The notes under the pieces were generated by a model. That model saw nothing but the letters and a program-made list of their open reading frames with translations. It was not told the origin of the DNA and did not search any database. The translations under genes and the position numbers were made by a program. From an uncultured Bacilli bacterium (GTDB taxonomy: Bacteria > Bacillota_I > Bacilli_A > RF39 > UBA660), in assembly GCA_944371325.1 (NCBI GenBank), contig CALVXO010000001.1:105389-169388 (forward strand): 64,000 nt of DNA, written 5' to 3'. Shown piece after piece: positions 18,789 to 27,651 of this stretch. How positions within the stretch are numbered: the first letter of the stretch is position 1; each line of letters starts with the position of its first letter.

Positions 18789-19946
18789 TCAATTTAGAAC
18801 TACTTTAATGCTATCATTATCTTTGCTTACAACCCTAAATGTACACATATTATCAACACCGCAAGCATTATCATCTCCGCTATATGGTACATTTATATAC
18901 TCTCCTACTTGTACTTCATTTGTATCCGATGTTTTATTTGTTGTACGATAACTGCTTGTAAGAGTTCCATCACCTTCAATGATGGTAAAATCAGAAATTT
19001 TTATTACGGCACGAACTCCTTGAAAATTATTTGGTGAACCAACAAAAAATTTTTTTCCATTAATATCCATCTGACATAAATTAGAATTATCACAAAGATT
19101 TCCTACCATATATTCTGGATTATTATTAATAAGAAATGAATCAAAATTTCCTGCACGTTCAATTTGTTGAATATCTGGCAAACCTACTTTTTGAATTGTC
19201 GTTACAGAATCAACATCTGTGTACATTCCTATATTAAATGTATTATCTAATATATTGTTTTGTATACTACTATCTAAACTACTCAAAAAATAATCATTTA
19301 GCCATTGATTTACATAACTTGATTCATATGATTCTTTTGTTTTCCATACTGTACTTGCTGCTTGTATTATTGTTAAAGGTTGCTGAGTTATTAATGTTAA
19401 GGTATTAGCTGAAGTATCAAATTCTATTACTCGCCATTGATGTCCACCATACCATAAGAAATTATTTGCTACTTCTTCATTTGTTCCAGTATAATAATAT
19501 AAATTAGAATTATTTTTATCTTTTACTAAACCAGTAGTATTAGAAGAATCGTACTGTTTTAATAGCGTTTTTATTAAACTGACAGGAACTTTACATTCTT
19601 CACTATATTCATATATATATTGATTTTTACTATTACTCCAATTATATACAATACAACCAGGCATTTTTTTACTTGAATCTCTCGGATCTAATATATCGCC
19701 ATCTTTTAAATATCCCGCATTAATTAATGTTTGAAAATCTAAAGATTTTATGTCAGTATCATAATTTCCATTTTCAGTTACATACATTCTTGCAGCTTCA
19801 ATAATATTATCTTTTTGCCTTTCATACGCTTCATTTCTTGAATTAGTTAATGTATTATCAATTATTGGAAATGTTATTAATGCTATGACAGCTAATAACA
19901 ACAAAACTCCCAATAATTCAATTAACGTAAATGCATTTTTCTTCAT
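18789..19946 (-). CDS. Type IV prepilin-like surface protein, interrupted
   Basis: 385 residues with a class III (prepilin) signal: MKKNA then FTLIELLGVLLLLAVIALITFP, with the conserved Glu 5 of the mature pilin. Ala instead of Gly precedes the cleavage site, which is tolerated in some prepilins. A pseudopilin helix (to about 70) is followed by a repeated extracellular module (FLWYGGHQWRVIEF ... QWLNDYFLSSL ... VGEYINVPYSGDD with Cys pairs). Start at 19946 is fixed by AGGAGA. The frame stops at TGA 18789 in VVLN, where a tryptophan codon would fit, and continues open for 160 codons. Role as a surface fibre or adhesin is inferred. Confidence 0.8.
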   Translation of the reverse strand: MKKNAFTLIELLGVLLLLAVIALITFPIIDNTLTNSRNEAYERQKDNIIEAARMYVTENGNYDTDIKSLDFQTLINAGYLKDGDILDPRDSSKKMPGCIVYNWSNSKNQYIYEYSEECKVPVSLIKTLLKQYDSSNTTGLVKDKNNSNLYYYTGTNEEVANNFLWYGGHQWRVIEFDTSANTLTLITQQPLTIIQAASTVWKTKESYESSYVNQWLNDYFLSSLDSSIQNNILDNTFNIGMYTDVDSVTTIQKVGLPDIQQIERAGNFDSFLINNNPEYMVGNLCDNSNLCQMDINGKKFFVGSPNNFQGVRAVIKISDFTIIEGDGTLTSSYRTTNKTSDTNEVQVGEYINVPYSGDDNACGVDNMCTFRVVSKDNDSIKVVLN

Positions 19947-20030
19947 AATTATCTCTCCTATTCTTACAATAATTATATAATATTTTTTTATTATTTGCAA
20001 GAAATGATTTACTATATAAGATAACTTTAC

Positions 20031-20056
20031 AAAATAAAAAGAGGAATTTTCCTCTT
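20031..20056 (-). terminator. Terminator of the two microprotein genes
   Basis: Stem AAGAGG / CCTCTT with an AAAATT loop, followed on the minus strand by TTTTATTTT. It sits directly at the stop codon of the second microprotein. Confidence 0.75.
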
Positions 20057-20159
20057 AATAAAGACATGCACCTAAAATAATAGCCAATAAAATATATAAT
20101 ACTATTATGATAACATAATTGTTATTATTTTTGCATGTACACGTATTTTTTTCACACAT
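20055..20159 (-). CDS. YjcZ-like small membrane protein (34 aa), second copy
   Basis: A 34-residue ORF with a good ribosome site (AAGGAG). Cys/Asn-rich head (MCEKNTCTCKNNNN), then one hydrophobic segment VIIIVLYILLAIILGACLY. The hydrophobic part has the VLFILL-IILGA pattern of YjcZ/YuzK-type microproteins, many of which are made late in sporulation. It lies 17 bases after a paralogous gene and ends in a terminator. Confidence 0.7.
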   Translation of the reverse strand: MCEKNTCTCKNNNNYVIIIVLYILLAIILGACLY

Positions 20160-20176
20160 ATAATTTACTCCTTATC

Positions 20177-20263
20177 TTAAATATAAGCTCCAAGTATAAT
20201 TATTAAAAGAATAAAAAGTACTAAAACAATAGCAGCACCAGAAATTCCGTTATTACAACACAT
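20177..20263 (-). CDS. YjcZ-like small membrane protein (28 aa), first copy
   Basis: A 28-residue ORF starting MCCNNGISGAA and continuing as one membrane segment IVLVLFILLIIILGAYI. AAAGGAGGATG gives a near-perfect ribosome site. The sequence closely follows the sporulation-associated YjcZ family of Bacillus. It shares an operon with the 34-aa paralogue, behind a sigma-K-like promoter. Its action is unknown; family members are thought to be spore or forespore-membrane components. Confidence 0.75.
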   Translation of the reverse strand: MCCNNGISGAAIVLVLFILLIIILGAYI

Positions 20264-20294
20264 ATAAATCATCCTCCTTTTTGTCTTTTCACAT

Positions 20295-20321
20295 TATTGT
20301 ATGGAATTTTGAAAGTTTTGT
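20295..20321 (-). promoter_or_regulatory. Candidate sigma-K promoter for the YjcZ-like pair
   Basis: CATACAATA (20295-20303) matches the sigma-K -10 pattern CATANNNTA, and AC (20320-20321) lies 16 bases upstream, matching the minimal sigma-K -35. No good sigma-A promoter is visible here. Confidence 0.5.
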
Positions 20322-20340
20322 GATAGATATTAAAAAAATA

Positions 20341-20369
20341 TTGTTTTTTTTCTTTTATTTTGTTATAAT
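20341..20369 (+). promoter_or_regulatory. Sigma-A promoter of prsA
   Basis: TTGTTT (20341-20346), a 17-bp spacer and TATAAT (20364-20369), about 37 bases before the start codon. Confidence 0.7.
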
Positions 20370-20405
20370 TATTTTGCAAGTAATAAAAGAAAGGATTTAG
20401 AAAGT

Positions 20406-21380
20406 ATGAAAAAGAAATATTTATTACTATTATTATGTTTACCACTTTTAGTGACAGGTTGTAAATATGAACCAAAGCTAGTTGATGGTAAAGAAGTTGT
20501 TGTAGAATTAAATGGTAAACAATTTACTGCAGAAGAATTTTATGAGGAAATGAAAGACATCAATGGTACAGGAGTATTAATTAATTTAGTTAATAATTAT
20601 ATTACAGAACAAGAATTAACTGATGAAATGAAAAAAGAAGCCGAAGAACAAGCAAAAGCTGAATATGAATCATATGAAGCATATTATGGAGATCAATGGA
20701 ACAGTGTTTTAGCATCAAATGGATTTAAAAATTCAAATGATTTCTTAACAAGTCTAGAAGATTCTTATAAACAAAATTTAGTTTTAGAAAAATATTTAGA
20801 AACAGATGTAATTAAAGATGAAGATATTCAAGAATATTATGATAACGATATTTATGGAGAAGTAACAGTAAGACATATATTGATTACACCAGATGTTGAT
20901 GATGATATGTCTGATAAAGAAAAAGAAGATGCTAAAGCAAAAGCTTTAGAAGAAGCTAAAAAAATAATTGAAAAATTAGAACGTGCAGAAAATTTAGAAG
21001 AAAAATTTATTGAATTAGCTAAAGAAGAATCAGATGATACTGGATCTGCAAGTGAAGGTGGCTTGATTGAAAACTTTACTAATGAAAATATGGATGAAAG
21101 TTTTTGGGAAGCATCTTTAAAACTAGAAAATGGTAAATATACTACTGAACCTGTTGAATCACAATATGGTTACCACATAATTTACAAAATTAGTCAAAAA
21201 GAAAAACCATCATTAGATGAAGTAAAAGATAAAATTATTGATAACTTAATTGATGAATTATTAAGTGAAGAAAATGCTAGTTTAATTTATTGGGCTGGTT
21301 TAAGAGAAAAATATAATATGACTATTCATGATGAAGTAATTAAAGATTCATATGATTCTACAATGAAATTATATAAATAA
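20406..21380 (+). CDS. prsA: PrsA-type peptidyl-prolyl isomerase lipoprotein
   Basis: A 324-residue lipid-anchored foldase that helps exported proteins fold outside the membrane. Lipobox VTGC places the lipidated Cys at 19. The N-terminal helical chaperone part (about 30-150) is followed by a parvulin domain (about 155-265) with VRHILI, SEGGLIENF and SQYGYHIIYK. C-terminal helices follow. AAAGGA precedes the ATG; a promoter and a terminator flank it, so it is monocistronic. Compared with Bacillus PrsA (about 290 aa) it is slightly longer. Confidence 0.93.
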   Translation: MKKKYLLLLLCLPLLVTGCKYEPKLVDGKEVVVELNGKQFTAEEFYEEMKDINGTGVLINLVNNYITEQELTDEMKKEAEEQAKAEYESYEAYYGDQWNSVLASNGFKNSNDFLTSLEDSYKQNLVLEKYLETDVIKDEDIQEYYDNDIYGEVTVRHILITPDVDDDMSDKEKEDAKAKALEEAKKIIEKLERAENLEEKFIELAKEESDDTGSASEGGLIENFTNENMDESFWEASLKLENGKYTTEPVESQYGYHIIYKISQKEKPSLDEVKDKIIDNLIDELLSEENASLIYWAGLREKYNMTIHDEVIKDSYDSTMKLYK

Positions 21381-21405
21381 GATATCAATTTGATATCTTT
21401 TTTTA
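21379..21405 (+). terminator. Terminator of prsA
   Basis: Stem AAGATATCAA / TTGATATCTT (21379-21388 with 21390-21399) followed by a seven-T run on the plus strand. Confidence 0.8.
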
Positions 21406-21411
21406 TTGCAA

Positions 21412-21446
21412 TAAAAAACCTCTTCTAAAATATAAAGAGGTTTTTA
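21412..21446. terminator. Terminator of the M23 hydrolase gene (bidirectional)
   Basis: Stem AAAAACCTCTT / AAGAGGTTTTT (21414-21424 with 21435-21445), with T runs in both directions. Strongest for the minus-strand gene that ends at 21456. Confidence 0.8.
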
Positions 21447-21455
21447 ATAACTTTT

Positions 21456-22706
21456 TTAATAACTATTACTATATTTAGTTGTACGATCTGTCCAATAAAC
21501 ACCTTTATTAGGGAAGTTTATATAATATTCAGGACGTAAGAAACCATCACGCAACCCCCAAATACTTCCACCGCCACCATTTTCAACATTAAATGGTTGA
21601 TCTGATAATTCTAAGTGTAAATGAGCACCAGTTGAACAATCATCCCAATATTCAGTACCCTTATAACCACCCATAATAGCTATTTGGGTATTTTTAGTAA
21701 CAGTTTGGCCTTTTTGAACTAAAGCTTTCCTTAGATGCCAATATCCACTAGTATAAAATTTACCATTAATATAATGTTGAATATATACTTTGTTACCACC
21801 ACAAGAAGATGTATTACTATTGTCAACATAAACTACTATTCCATTAGCAATAGGATAAATTGGATAATTTTTATAGTTAGCTCCACTATCAGACATATCC
21901 AATCCATGATGAAAATCATCACTACCATCAAGTGGACTTATTCTCCAACCTGAATAACCAGAAATATATCCTGTAGGGACTGGTCGCCACATTGTTGTAT
22001 CAGGAGGTAAAACATTAGCAGCACACGCTTCGATAGATTGATCATCACTACATCCTAAAGAAGTATATAAATCAATTTCTGATTGTTTAATTTCTAATTG
22101 TTCTTCAATTGATATTGCATCACTATCTAGTTCTGATAGCCTATCACCTAATTTAGCAACTTCAACTTCTAAGTCATCTCGTTCGCTATTTAAATCAATT
22201 TCTTCTTGCGCTAATTCTTCAGATTTCTTTTCACTTTCTTCAATATCAACTTTATATTCTTCGACTAATTCATCATTATATGATGTCAACTGCTCAGATA
22301 CAGCTAAACGATAAATAAAATCAGTAAACGTTTTAGCTCCAAAAGCATATTCTAAGTAAGCGTTTTCTCCATTAGCTAATTGAAAGAATAATAATATATC
22401 TTCAATTTCTTCTTCCTTAGCTGCAATATCTTTATTTAATTGTTCAATTGTATTTTTTAAATCATATATATTTTTTTGAATATCGGTTATTCTTGTTCTA
22501 ATTTCTGTTATCTTATTTTTAGTTTTTTGAATTTCTTCTTCCGTTAATTGTTGTTGTAGTTGATTATTTTTATATTGTTCTTTTAAATCTGCTAATTCTT
22601 GTTTTAAATCACCCAAAGTTTGTGCTTCTACTTTAGGAATGTAAAAACTAGATATTAATAAGCAACTTATAAAAAGTATTTGCGAAATTATTCTAAAGAT
22701 CTTCAT
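21456..22706 (-). CDS. Secreted EnvC/PcsB-like murein hydrolase activator with M23 domain
   Basis: 416 residues. A signal peptide (to about 28, VEA) leads to a long coiled coil at about 30-215 (LKQELADLKEQYKNNQ and similar), with the PcsB/CwlO-type bend AKTFTDFIYRLAVSEQL. The C-terminal LytM/M23 domain (about 255-400) shows the metal ligands HHGLDMSDSG and HLHLEL. With these intact it may itself cut peptide cross-links, or regulate other hydrolases at division. Several Cys residues in the domain (GCSDDQSIEAC, SSCGG, DDCSTG) suggest disulfides. Monocistronic. Confidence 0.88.
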   Translation of the reverse strand: MKIFRIISQILFISCLLISSFYIPKVEAQTLGDLKQELADLKEQYKNNQLQQQLTEEEIQKTKNKITEIRTRITDIQKNIYDLKNTIEQLNKDIAAKEEEIEDILLFFQLANGENAYLEYAFGAKTFTDFIYRLAVSEQLTSYNDELVEEYKVDIEESEKKSEELAQEEIDLNSERDDLEVEVAKLGDRLSELDSDAISIEEQLEIKQSEIDLYTSLGCSDDQSIEACAANVLPPDTTMWRPVPTGYISGYSGWRISPLDGSDDFHHGLDMSDSGANYKNYPIYPIANGIVVYVDNSNTSSCGGNKVYIQHYINGKFYTSGYWHLRKALVQKGQTVTKNTQIAIMGGYKGTEYWDDCSTGAHLHLELSDQPFNVENGGGGSIWGLRDGFLRPEYYINFPNKGVYWTDRTTKYSNSY

Positions 22707-22790
22707 TACTTACACCTAACCTTCTATATAATTATATCATATTTTTAAAAATAATTAAAAATAATTTTTTTACTTTACAAAAAAACTAAA

Positions 22791-23192
22791 TTAGTTTTTC
22801 TCTAATTTAGCTAATATTTGTTTTGTAACTTCTATTGTTTTATCTTTTACTGAACTAGCAGCACTCTCTAAAACAGGTGTTCCTTTTTCTATTGCGTAAT
22901 TCAATAATTCTTCTGCTTTAACTTCTATATCTTTAGCCTTTTTTTTAGCAACCTTTAATACTTTTTCTTTATCTAAATCTTCTAATTCTGCTTTTATTTC
23001 TTCTATTTTTGTTTCAACAGTTTCTTTTACTTCATCAACATCTATTTCTTTTACTTTAGCAATTAATTCATCAATTTTAATTTTCAATTCTTTTCTTGTT
23101 TCTGATCCTTTTTTAGGAGCGAATAAAACACCTAATCCTGCTCCAATTCCTGCACCTAATAAAAATTTACCAAATCCGCTTTTTTTACTCAT
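22791..23192 (-). CDS. ytxH: YtxH-family stress protein
   Basis: 133 residues. The start KSGFGKFLLGAGIGAGLGVL followed by FAPKKGSETRKEL is the hallmark of the YtxH family: a Gly-rich membrane helix, then an amphipathic Lys/Glu helix. Start chosen at ATG 23192, after AGGTG; an extra ATG precedes it. It overlaps the DUF948-like gene by 8 bases. In Bacillus the ytxG-ytxH-like pair belongs to the general stress response. Confidence 0.85.
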   Translation of the reverse strand: MSKKSGFGKFLLGAGIGAGLGVLFAPKKGSETRKELKIKIDELIAKVKEIDVDEVKETVETKIEEIKAELEDLDKEKVLKVAKKKAKDIEVKAEELLNYAIEKGTPVLESAASSVKDKTIEVTKQILAKLEKN

Positions 23193-23472
23193 CATTATCA
23201 CCTTTCTTTTTTCTATTTAATAACCATGTAATACCATTTGATATTCCTGTTGCGATTTTGTCACTAAATGTATTAATAACATCTGTTGTATTATCTATTA
23301 TATCAAACAAACCATTTAATTTGTTTACTTTATAATCGACATCATCAACTATTTTATTAACTTTTTTTAATGTTTTAATAAGATTTATCATAGCAATAGT
23401 TGTTGTTATTACTAGTATAATCAAAGAAATAAATAATATTACTATAAATAGTTCTTTTAAATCAACGACCAT
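23185..23472 (-). CDS. DUF948-like membrane protein (YtxG type)
   Basis: 95 residues: an N-terminal membrane segment (about 6-30, LFIVILFISLIILVITTT), then a helix NLIKTLKKVNKIVDDVDYKV and a Lys-rich tail. DUF948 proteins such as YtxG precede ytxH in Bacillus, as here. The ATG at 23472 follows GAAAGGAGA. It overlaps the upstream gene by 11 bases and the downstream ytxH by 8, so the three are translationally coupled. Confidence 0.8.
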   Translation of the reverse strand: MVVDLKELFIVILFISLIILVITTTIAMINLIKTLKKVNKIVDDVDYKVNKLNGLFDIIDNTTDVINTFSDKIATGISNGITWLLNRKKKGDNDE

Positions 23473-24106
23473 TATTGTCTCCTTTCTCATACATACTATC
23501 AATTAAATCAAACAATTCACTTTCTGTTACAGGTTTTTTATCTAAATTTTCTCCTACCATATTAGAATTAATTTCTTCATCAATAATATCTATTGGCTCT
23601 TCTTTATCAATTAATTCATCAAATAAATCTGCTTCTTCTGTTTCTTCCTTTATATTTAAATTATTTAAAGTATTTTCTAGTTCATCCTCTAATGTTCCAT
23701 AAGCTTTTTTTCTAACTTCATCAATTGTAATTGTAGTATTTGTATAATGTTTTGGATTTTCTTTTTTTTGTTTTATATCTTCTTTAATGTAATTTTTATC
23801 TAAAACCCCATAAACTGGAGAAATAATTGGAGTTGGTTTAAAAACTCTTTTTTCTTCTTTTAATATTTTTGGTTGTTCTTTTAAATAACTAGATTTTACC
23901 TCTTTTTTAGGTTGTTCAAGTTCTTTAAAATATTCATCGTCAAAAAATATTGGTGCCTGTTTTTCTTGCTTTGGTGCTTTTGGTTCTTCTTCAACGACTT
24001 TTTTTTCTTCTTTTACAGGCGCTGGTATTTCAACTTGAATAACTTCGCTTTTTACAGGTTCATCTTCTTCCGTAAATAAATTTTTTACTTTATCAAATAA
24101 TCCCAT
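23462..24106 (-). CDS. Acidic cytoplasmic protein of unknown function
   Basis: 214 residues, rich in Glu, Lys and Pro, largely disordered. It begins MGLFDKVKNLFTEEDE, has a conserved-looking centre FKPTPIISPVYGVLDKNY (about 104-121), and ends in acidic helices. SepF and other division proteins also begin with a MGLFDK-like amphipathic helix, so membrane or septum targeting is possible but not shown. AGGTGG precedes the ATG at 24106. It lies between a lipoprotein and the ytxG/ytxH-like pair in one operon. Confidence 0.7.
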   Translation of the reverse strand: MGLFDKVKNLFTEEDEPVKSEVIQVEIPAPVKEEKKVVEEEPKAPKQEKQAPIFFDDEYFKELEQPKKEVKSSYLKEQPKILKEEKRVFKPTPIISPVYGVLDKNYIKEDIKQKKENPKHYTNTTITIDEVRKKAYGTLEDELENTLNNLNIKEETEEADLFDELIDKEEPIDIIDEEINSNMVGENLDKKPVTESELFDLIDSMYEKGDNNGR

Positions 24107-24107
24107 C

Positions 24108-24719
24108 TTATTCCACCTCATCTTCTGGTTCGCTTTCTAATTTCAAAAAATCATTACTCTCTTTTTTAGAAGTAAATATATCATACTTTTCTTCACTAAC
24201 TAAAAAATCATCATCTAAAATAACTTTTATAACATTATCATTAAATTTTATAGTTGATAACATATAACTCATATTTAAAATAACATTATTAATATCATCA
24301 TAATCAACTTCTGCTTCCATTTTTGAATAATTATACATAAATTCAATGAAGTATCTACCATTATCTTGTTCATTTATTTCTAGATAACCTTTTTTACCAT
24401 TTACTTCAATTGGCTGAGAGTAATAAGCATTTTCATCTTTTTCATATTCTTTTACTACATTGTAATAATAACTAACTACATCAATATATAGATAATAATA
24501 ATTCCCATCAGAATATAAAACATCGTTATAATCATTTGTATCCATATATGACACTCCTCTTGGAATGTAATATTTATATCCTTTACCTATTTGATTGTAT
24601 AAATTATTATTTTTTGATAAAACAACTCCTATTATATTATCAATGTTACTAGTGTCGATTCTTACAATAGAACATCCACATAATAAAAATAGTAAGCTAA
24701 GTAGTATTAACTTTTTCAT
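24108..24719 (-). CDS. Lipoprotein of unknown function
   Basis: 203 residues. A short signal peptide ends in the lipobox LCGC (Cys 15). The mature part is Tyr/Asp/Asn-rich with strand-like segments (YYYLYIDVVSYYYNVVKEYE, then RYFIEFMYNYSKME). The acidic tail ends EPEDEVE. No family recognised. It is the first gene of a four-gene run (lipoprotein, acidic protein, ytxG-like, ytxH) with 1-base or negative spacing. AGGTGAGAT precedes the ATG. Confidence 0.75.
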   Translation of the reverse strand: MKKLILLSLLFLLCGCSIVRIDTSNIDNIIGVVLSKNNNLYNQIGKGYKYYIPRGVSYMDTNDYNDVLYSDGNYYYLYIDVVSYYYNVVKEYEKDENAYYSQPIEVNGKKGYLEINEQDNGRYFIEFMYNYSKMEAEVDYDDINNVILNMSYMLSTIKFNDNVIKVILDDDFLVSEEKYDIFTSKKESNDFLKLESEPEDEVE

Positions 24720-24769
24720 ATCTCACCTACTTAATATATATTATAACAAATTTTACAATATTTTGGCAA

Positions 24770-25414
<645 letters not shown>

Positions 25415-25436
25415 AATACCACCAAATATATTATAC

Positions 25437-25462
25437 ACCATTTTTAGCCTAAAGCATATAAT
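25437..25462 (+). promoter_or_regulatory. Candidate late-sporulation promoter of the coat-like gene
   Basis: CATATAAT (25455-25462) resembles sigma-K and sigma-E -10 elements; AC at 25437-25438 lies 16 bases upstream, as for sigma-K. The same hexamer TATAAT could serve sigma-A, but there is no -35 for it. Confidence 0.4.
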
Positions 25463-25486
25463 TAATTAGAAACAAAGGAGGAAACT

Positions 25487-25729
25487 ATGAAAAAAGATAG
25501 AGATTGTGGTATGCAATATATGGGTGCTATGCCTATGATGCCTATGATGCCAATTCCAAATCAAATGCCTAATTACCAAATGTCAAACTATCAAATGCCA
25601 AACTATCAAATGAATAATCAAAGCAATGACATAATAAATCAATTAAACAACTTAGAAAAAAGAATCAGTGTTTTAGAAAATATGATGAACAATAATAATT
25701 ATAATAATTCTAATTATCAAATGATGTAA
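25487..25729 (+). CDS. Met/Pro/Asn-rich small protein, coat-like
   Basis: 80 residues. The N-terminal half repeats Met/Pro units (MPMMPMMP, then NYQMSNYQMPNYQMN, a NYQM tetramer with spacing 5), followed by a short coiled coil LNNLEKRISVLENMMNNN and an Asn-rich tail ending NYQMM. Low-complexity repeats of this type are common in spore coat and exosporium proteins, and the promoter has a sporulation-like -10. No homologue is recognised by name. An AAAGGAGGAA ribosome site and its own terminator make expression convincing. Confidence 0.65.
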   Translation: MKKDRDCGMQYMGAMPMMPMMPIPNQMPNYQMSNYQMPNYQMNNQSNDIINQLNNLEKRISVLENMMNNNNYNNSNYQMM

Positions 25730-25767
25730 AATATCCCCCATAATTTTTTAAATGGGGGATATTTTAT
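25728..25767. terminator. Bidirectional terminator
   Basis: A strong stem AAAATATCCCCCAT / ATGGGGGATATTTT (25728-25741 with 25752-25765) between the coat-like gene and the convergent DUF2207 gene. Confidence 0.9.
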
Positions 25768-27614
25768 TAATGTCTACTTATAGATGAATACTTCGAATGA
25801 ACATTCTTTTTAGTTAAATATGCTGTATTAATTGAATATATAATAGAATCATACAAATCATAAACGTAATCATCTATCTTAACTACTCTACTCAAATTAT
25901 AATCACAATCTAAACTAATTGAATATATTATATATTTTTCTTTAGGAAAATCATCTAAATCAAATGTATAAAGTTTTTCAATATATTTTTTAAATCCTAA
26001 CCATTTAAAATATTCAGAATTTCCTAAATCTGTCCTTTTATAAAATTTTATATAATAAATTAAAGAACAAACTGATATAAATATTACAATAATTGATGAA
26101 TAATAAGTATTCTCATTAATTAAGAATAGCCCCATAACAATACCAATAATCGAATATATAATACCTGTTAGCTTAATAGAAAAAGTATCTTCAAAAAAAT
26201 TATAATTTTCAGCTTCACTAGTTGCTATATTTAACCAGTTAGAATATATATTTAAAAATTCTTCATAATTCTTGGCTTTATGTTCAAAATTTATTAAACT
26301 AATTTGATTTTTATTATCAAACATAAACTTTAAAAGCCATTCTTCACTTTGAGTAATATTTTTTATTTTACCTTTTTTTAATATATAATCTTTTTTCTTT
26401 TTTTCTATTATTATTACTTTTGTATTTATTAAATATAATATAGAAGCTACTAAATCATCATTAGTTATTTTTTTATGCATCAAATAACCGATAATAGTTG
26501 GATTTACATTATCTGGTATTTCTTTATAATATTTATATTTGATTTTCTTTTTATTATATTTTTTATATATATGATACAAAATAATTATATCGCCAATTAC
26601 CCAAATTGTTAGTATACTGCTTAATAAAACTTTAATAATTTCTTCTTTTCTATCTATTTTAGGTTCAATGTTCATTAGTCTAACTAGTAATTGAGTTTTT
26701 AATTCATCTTTATTATTTAATTTTTCAACTTCATTATAAGCATTTTCATAATCTATTCTATTTAAACTTTGTTCAACTTTATTCACTAAATTATAAGCAT
26801 TTTCTTTTAATTGTTCATATTCCTTATTTGTTTTATCATTAAAATCAATATTTAAATTACTTTCAATTTCTTTTATTTTATCCAAAGCATATTGTTGTGA
26901 GACTTTATTAGTATCTAATTTATCAAAAACTAATCTAAAATCTAAATAATTATCTGTTTCAAAATTAGTAATTTTTATCTTTATAGTTTCTTGATCAACT
27001 TTAGTAACTGCATATTTAGGGCCATGAACCCAAACTTCTAATGTTTTTTTATTATTAGGAATATGAATGTTTATTTCAAGATTATCTATTATCTCTTCCA
27101 TATCGTAAAAGAAAGGAAACATAACTTCAGAAATATCTTCATGTGTTATTACCATATTTTTTAATGTATAGTTTAAATAAAAATCTTTATTCATTTTAGA
27201 AGAATTATATATTTTATAACTTTCACCATCTTCAAATTCTTCTATTTTATAAACTCCATAATCCCCTTTTGTAGCAATAGCTGAATAATTAAACAAATCA
27301 CCTGTTTCTTTAATTTCTTCATCTGTTAATTTATTAGAATAATCTATTGATCTTATTTCATTTAATGTAATTCCACTACCATTATATAACTGCTTATCAA
27401 ATAAAACTAGTGAATCTCCTTTATAGCCTTCATAATTATTTCGATATTTTAAAGTTCTTTCAAAGCCATTATACTCACCATTCATTTGAAAAGTTTCAAT
27501 AACATCAATATTTCCATTTTCTAATATTGTCATATCGATCTTATAATCAGTTATATTATAAGCTTTTACTTCAGGTATAAATAAAAATAATAAGATAATT
27601 AATATTTTTTTCAT
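25767..27614 (-). CDS. DUF2207 membrane protein
   Basis: 615 residues. A signal peptide (to about 18) precedes an extracellular beta-rich domain opening ITDYKIDMTILENGNIDV, typical of DUF2207. A helical part (about 245-320) and a membrane segment (about 328-350) follow. A cytoplasmic domain with YLMHKKITNDDLVASILYL comes next, then two more membrane segments (about 485-525). Function is unknown, but these proteins are often encoded next to LemA, as here. A hairpin lies between lemA and this gene and may reduce its expression. Confidence 0.85.
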   Translation of the reverse strand: MKKILIILLFLFIPEVKAYNITDYKIDMTILENGNIDVIETFQMNGEYNGFERTLKYRNNYEGYKGDSLVLFDKQLYNGSGITLNEIRSIDYSNKLTDEEIKETGDLFNYSAIATKGDYGVYKIEEFEDGESYKIYNSSKMNKDFYLNYTLKNMVITHEDISEVMFPFFYDMEEIIDNLEINIHIPNNKKTLEVWVHGPKYAVTKVDQETIKIKITNFETDNYLDFRLVFDKLDTNKVSQQYALDKIKEIESNLNIDFNDKTNKEYEQLKENAYNLVNKVEQSLNRIDYENAYNEVEKLNNKDELKTQLLVRLMNIEPKIDRKEEIIKVLLSSILTIWVIGDIIILYHIYKKYNKKKIKYKYYKEIPDNVNPTIIGYLMHKKITNDDLVASILYLINTKVIIIEKKKKDYILKKGKIKNITQSEEWLLKFMFDNKNQISLINFEHKAKNYEEFLNIYSNWLNIATSEAENYNFFEDTFSIKLTGIIYSIIGIVMGLFLINENTYYSSIIVIFISVCSLIYYIKFYKRTDLGNSEYFKWLGFKKYIEKLYTFDLDDFPKEKYIIYSISLDCDYNLSRVVKIDDYVYDLYDSIIYSINTAYLTKKNVHSKYSSISRH

Positions 27615-27625
27615 AGTTACCTCCT

Positions 27626-27650
27626 AAAAAAAACTTACAAATGTAAGCTT
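27626..27650 (-). terminator. Intercistronic hairpin between lemA and the DUF2207 gene
   Basis: A CTTACA / TGTAAG stem followed on the minus strand by eight T, then directly by the GGAGG of the DUF2207 gene. Likely a partial terminator. Confidence 0.6.
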
Positions 27651-27651
27651 T

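Noticed and set aside
18789..18791. TGA read as tryptophan (Mollicutes-type code)
   Set aside because: Intact, conserved genes end in TGA (for example the P-type ATPase at 4803, cmk's neighbour overlaps, YmfH at 60979, rpoZ at 28725), so TGA is a stop in this organism.
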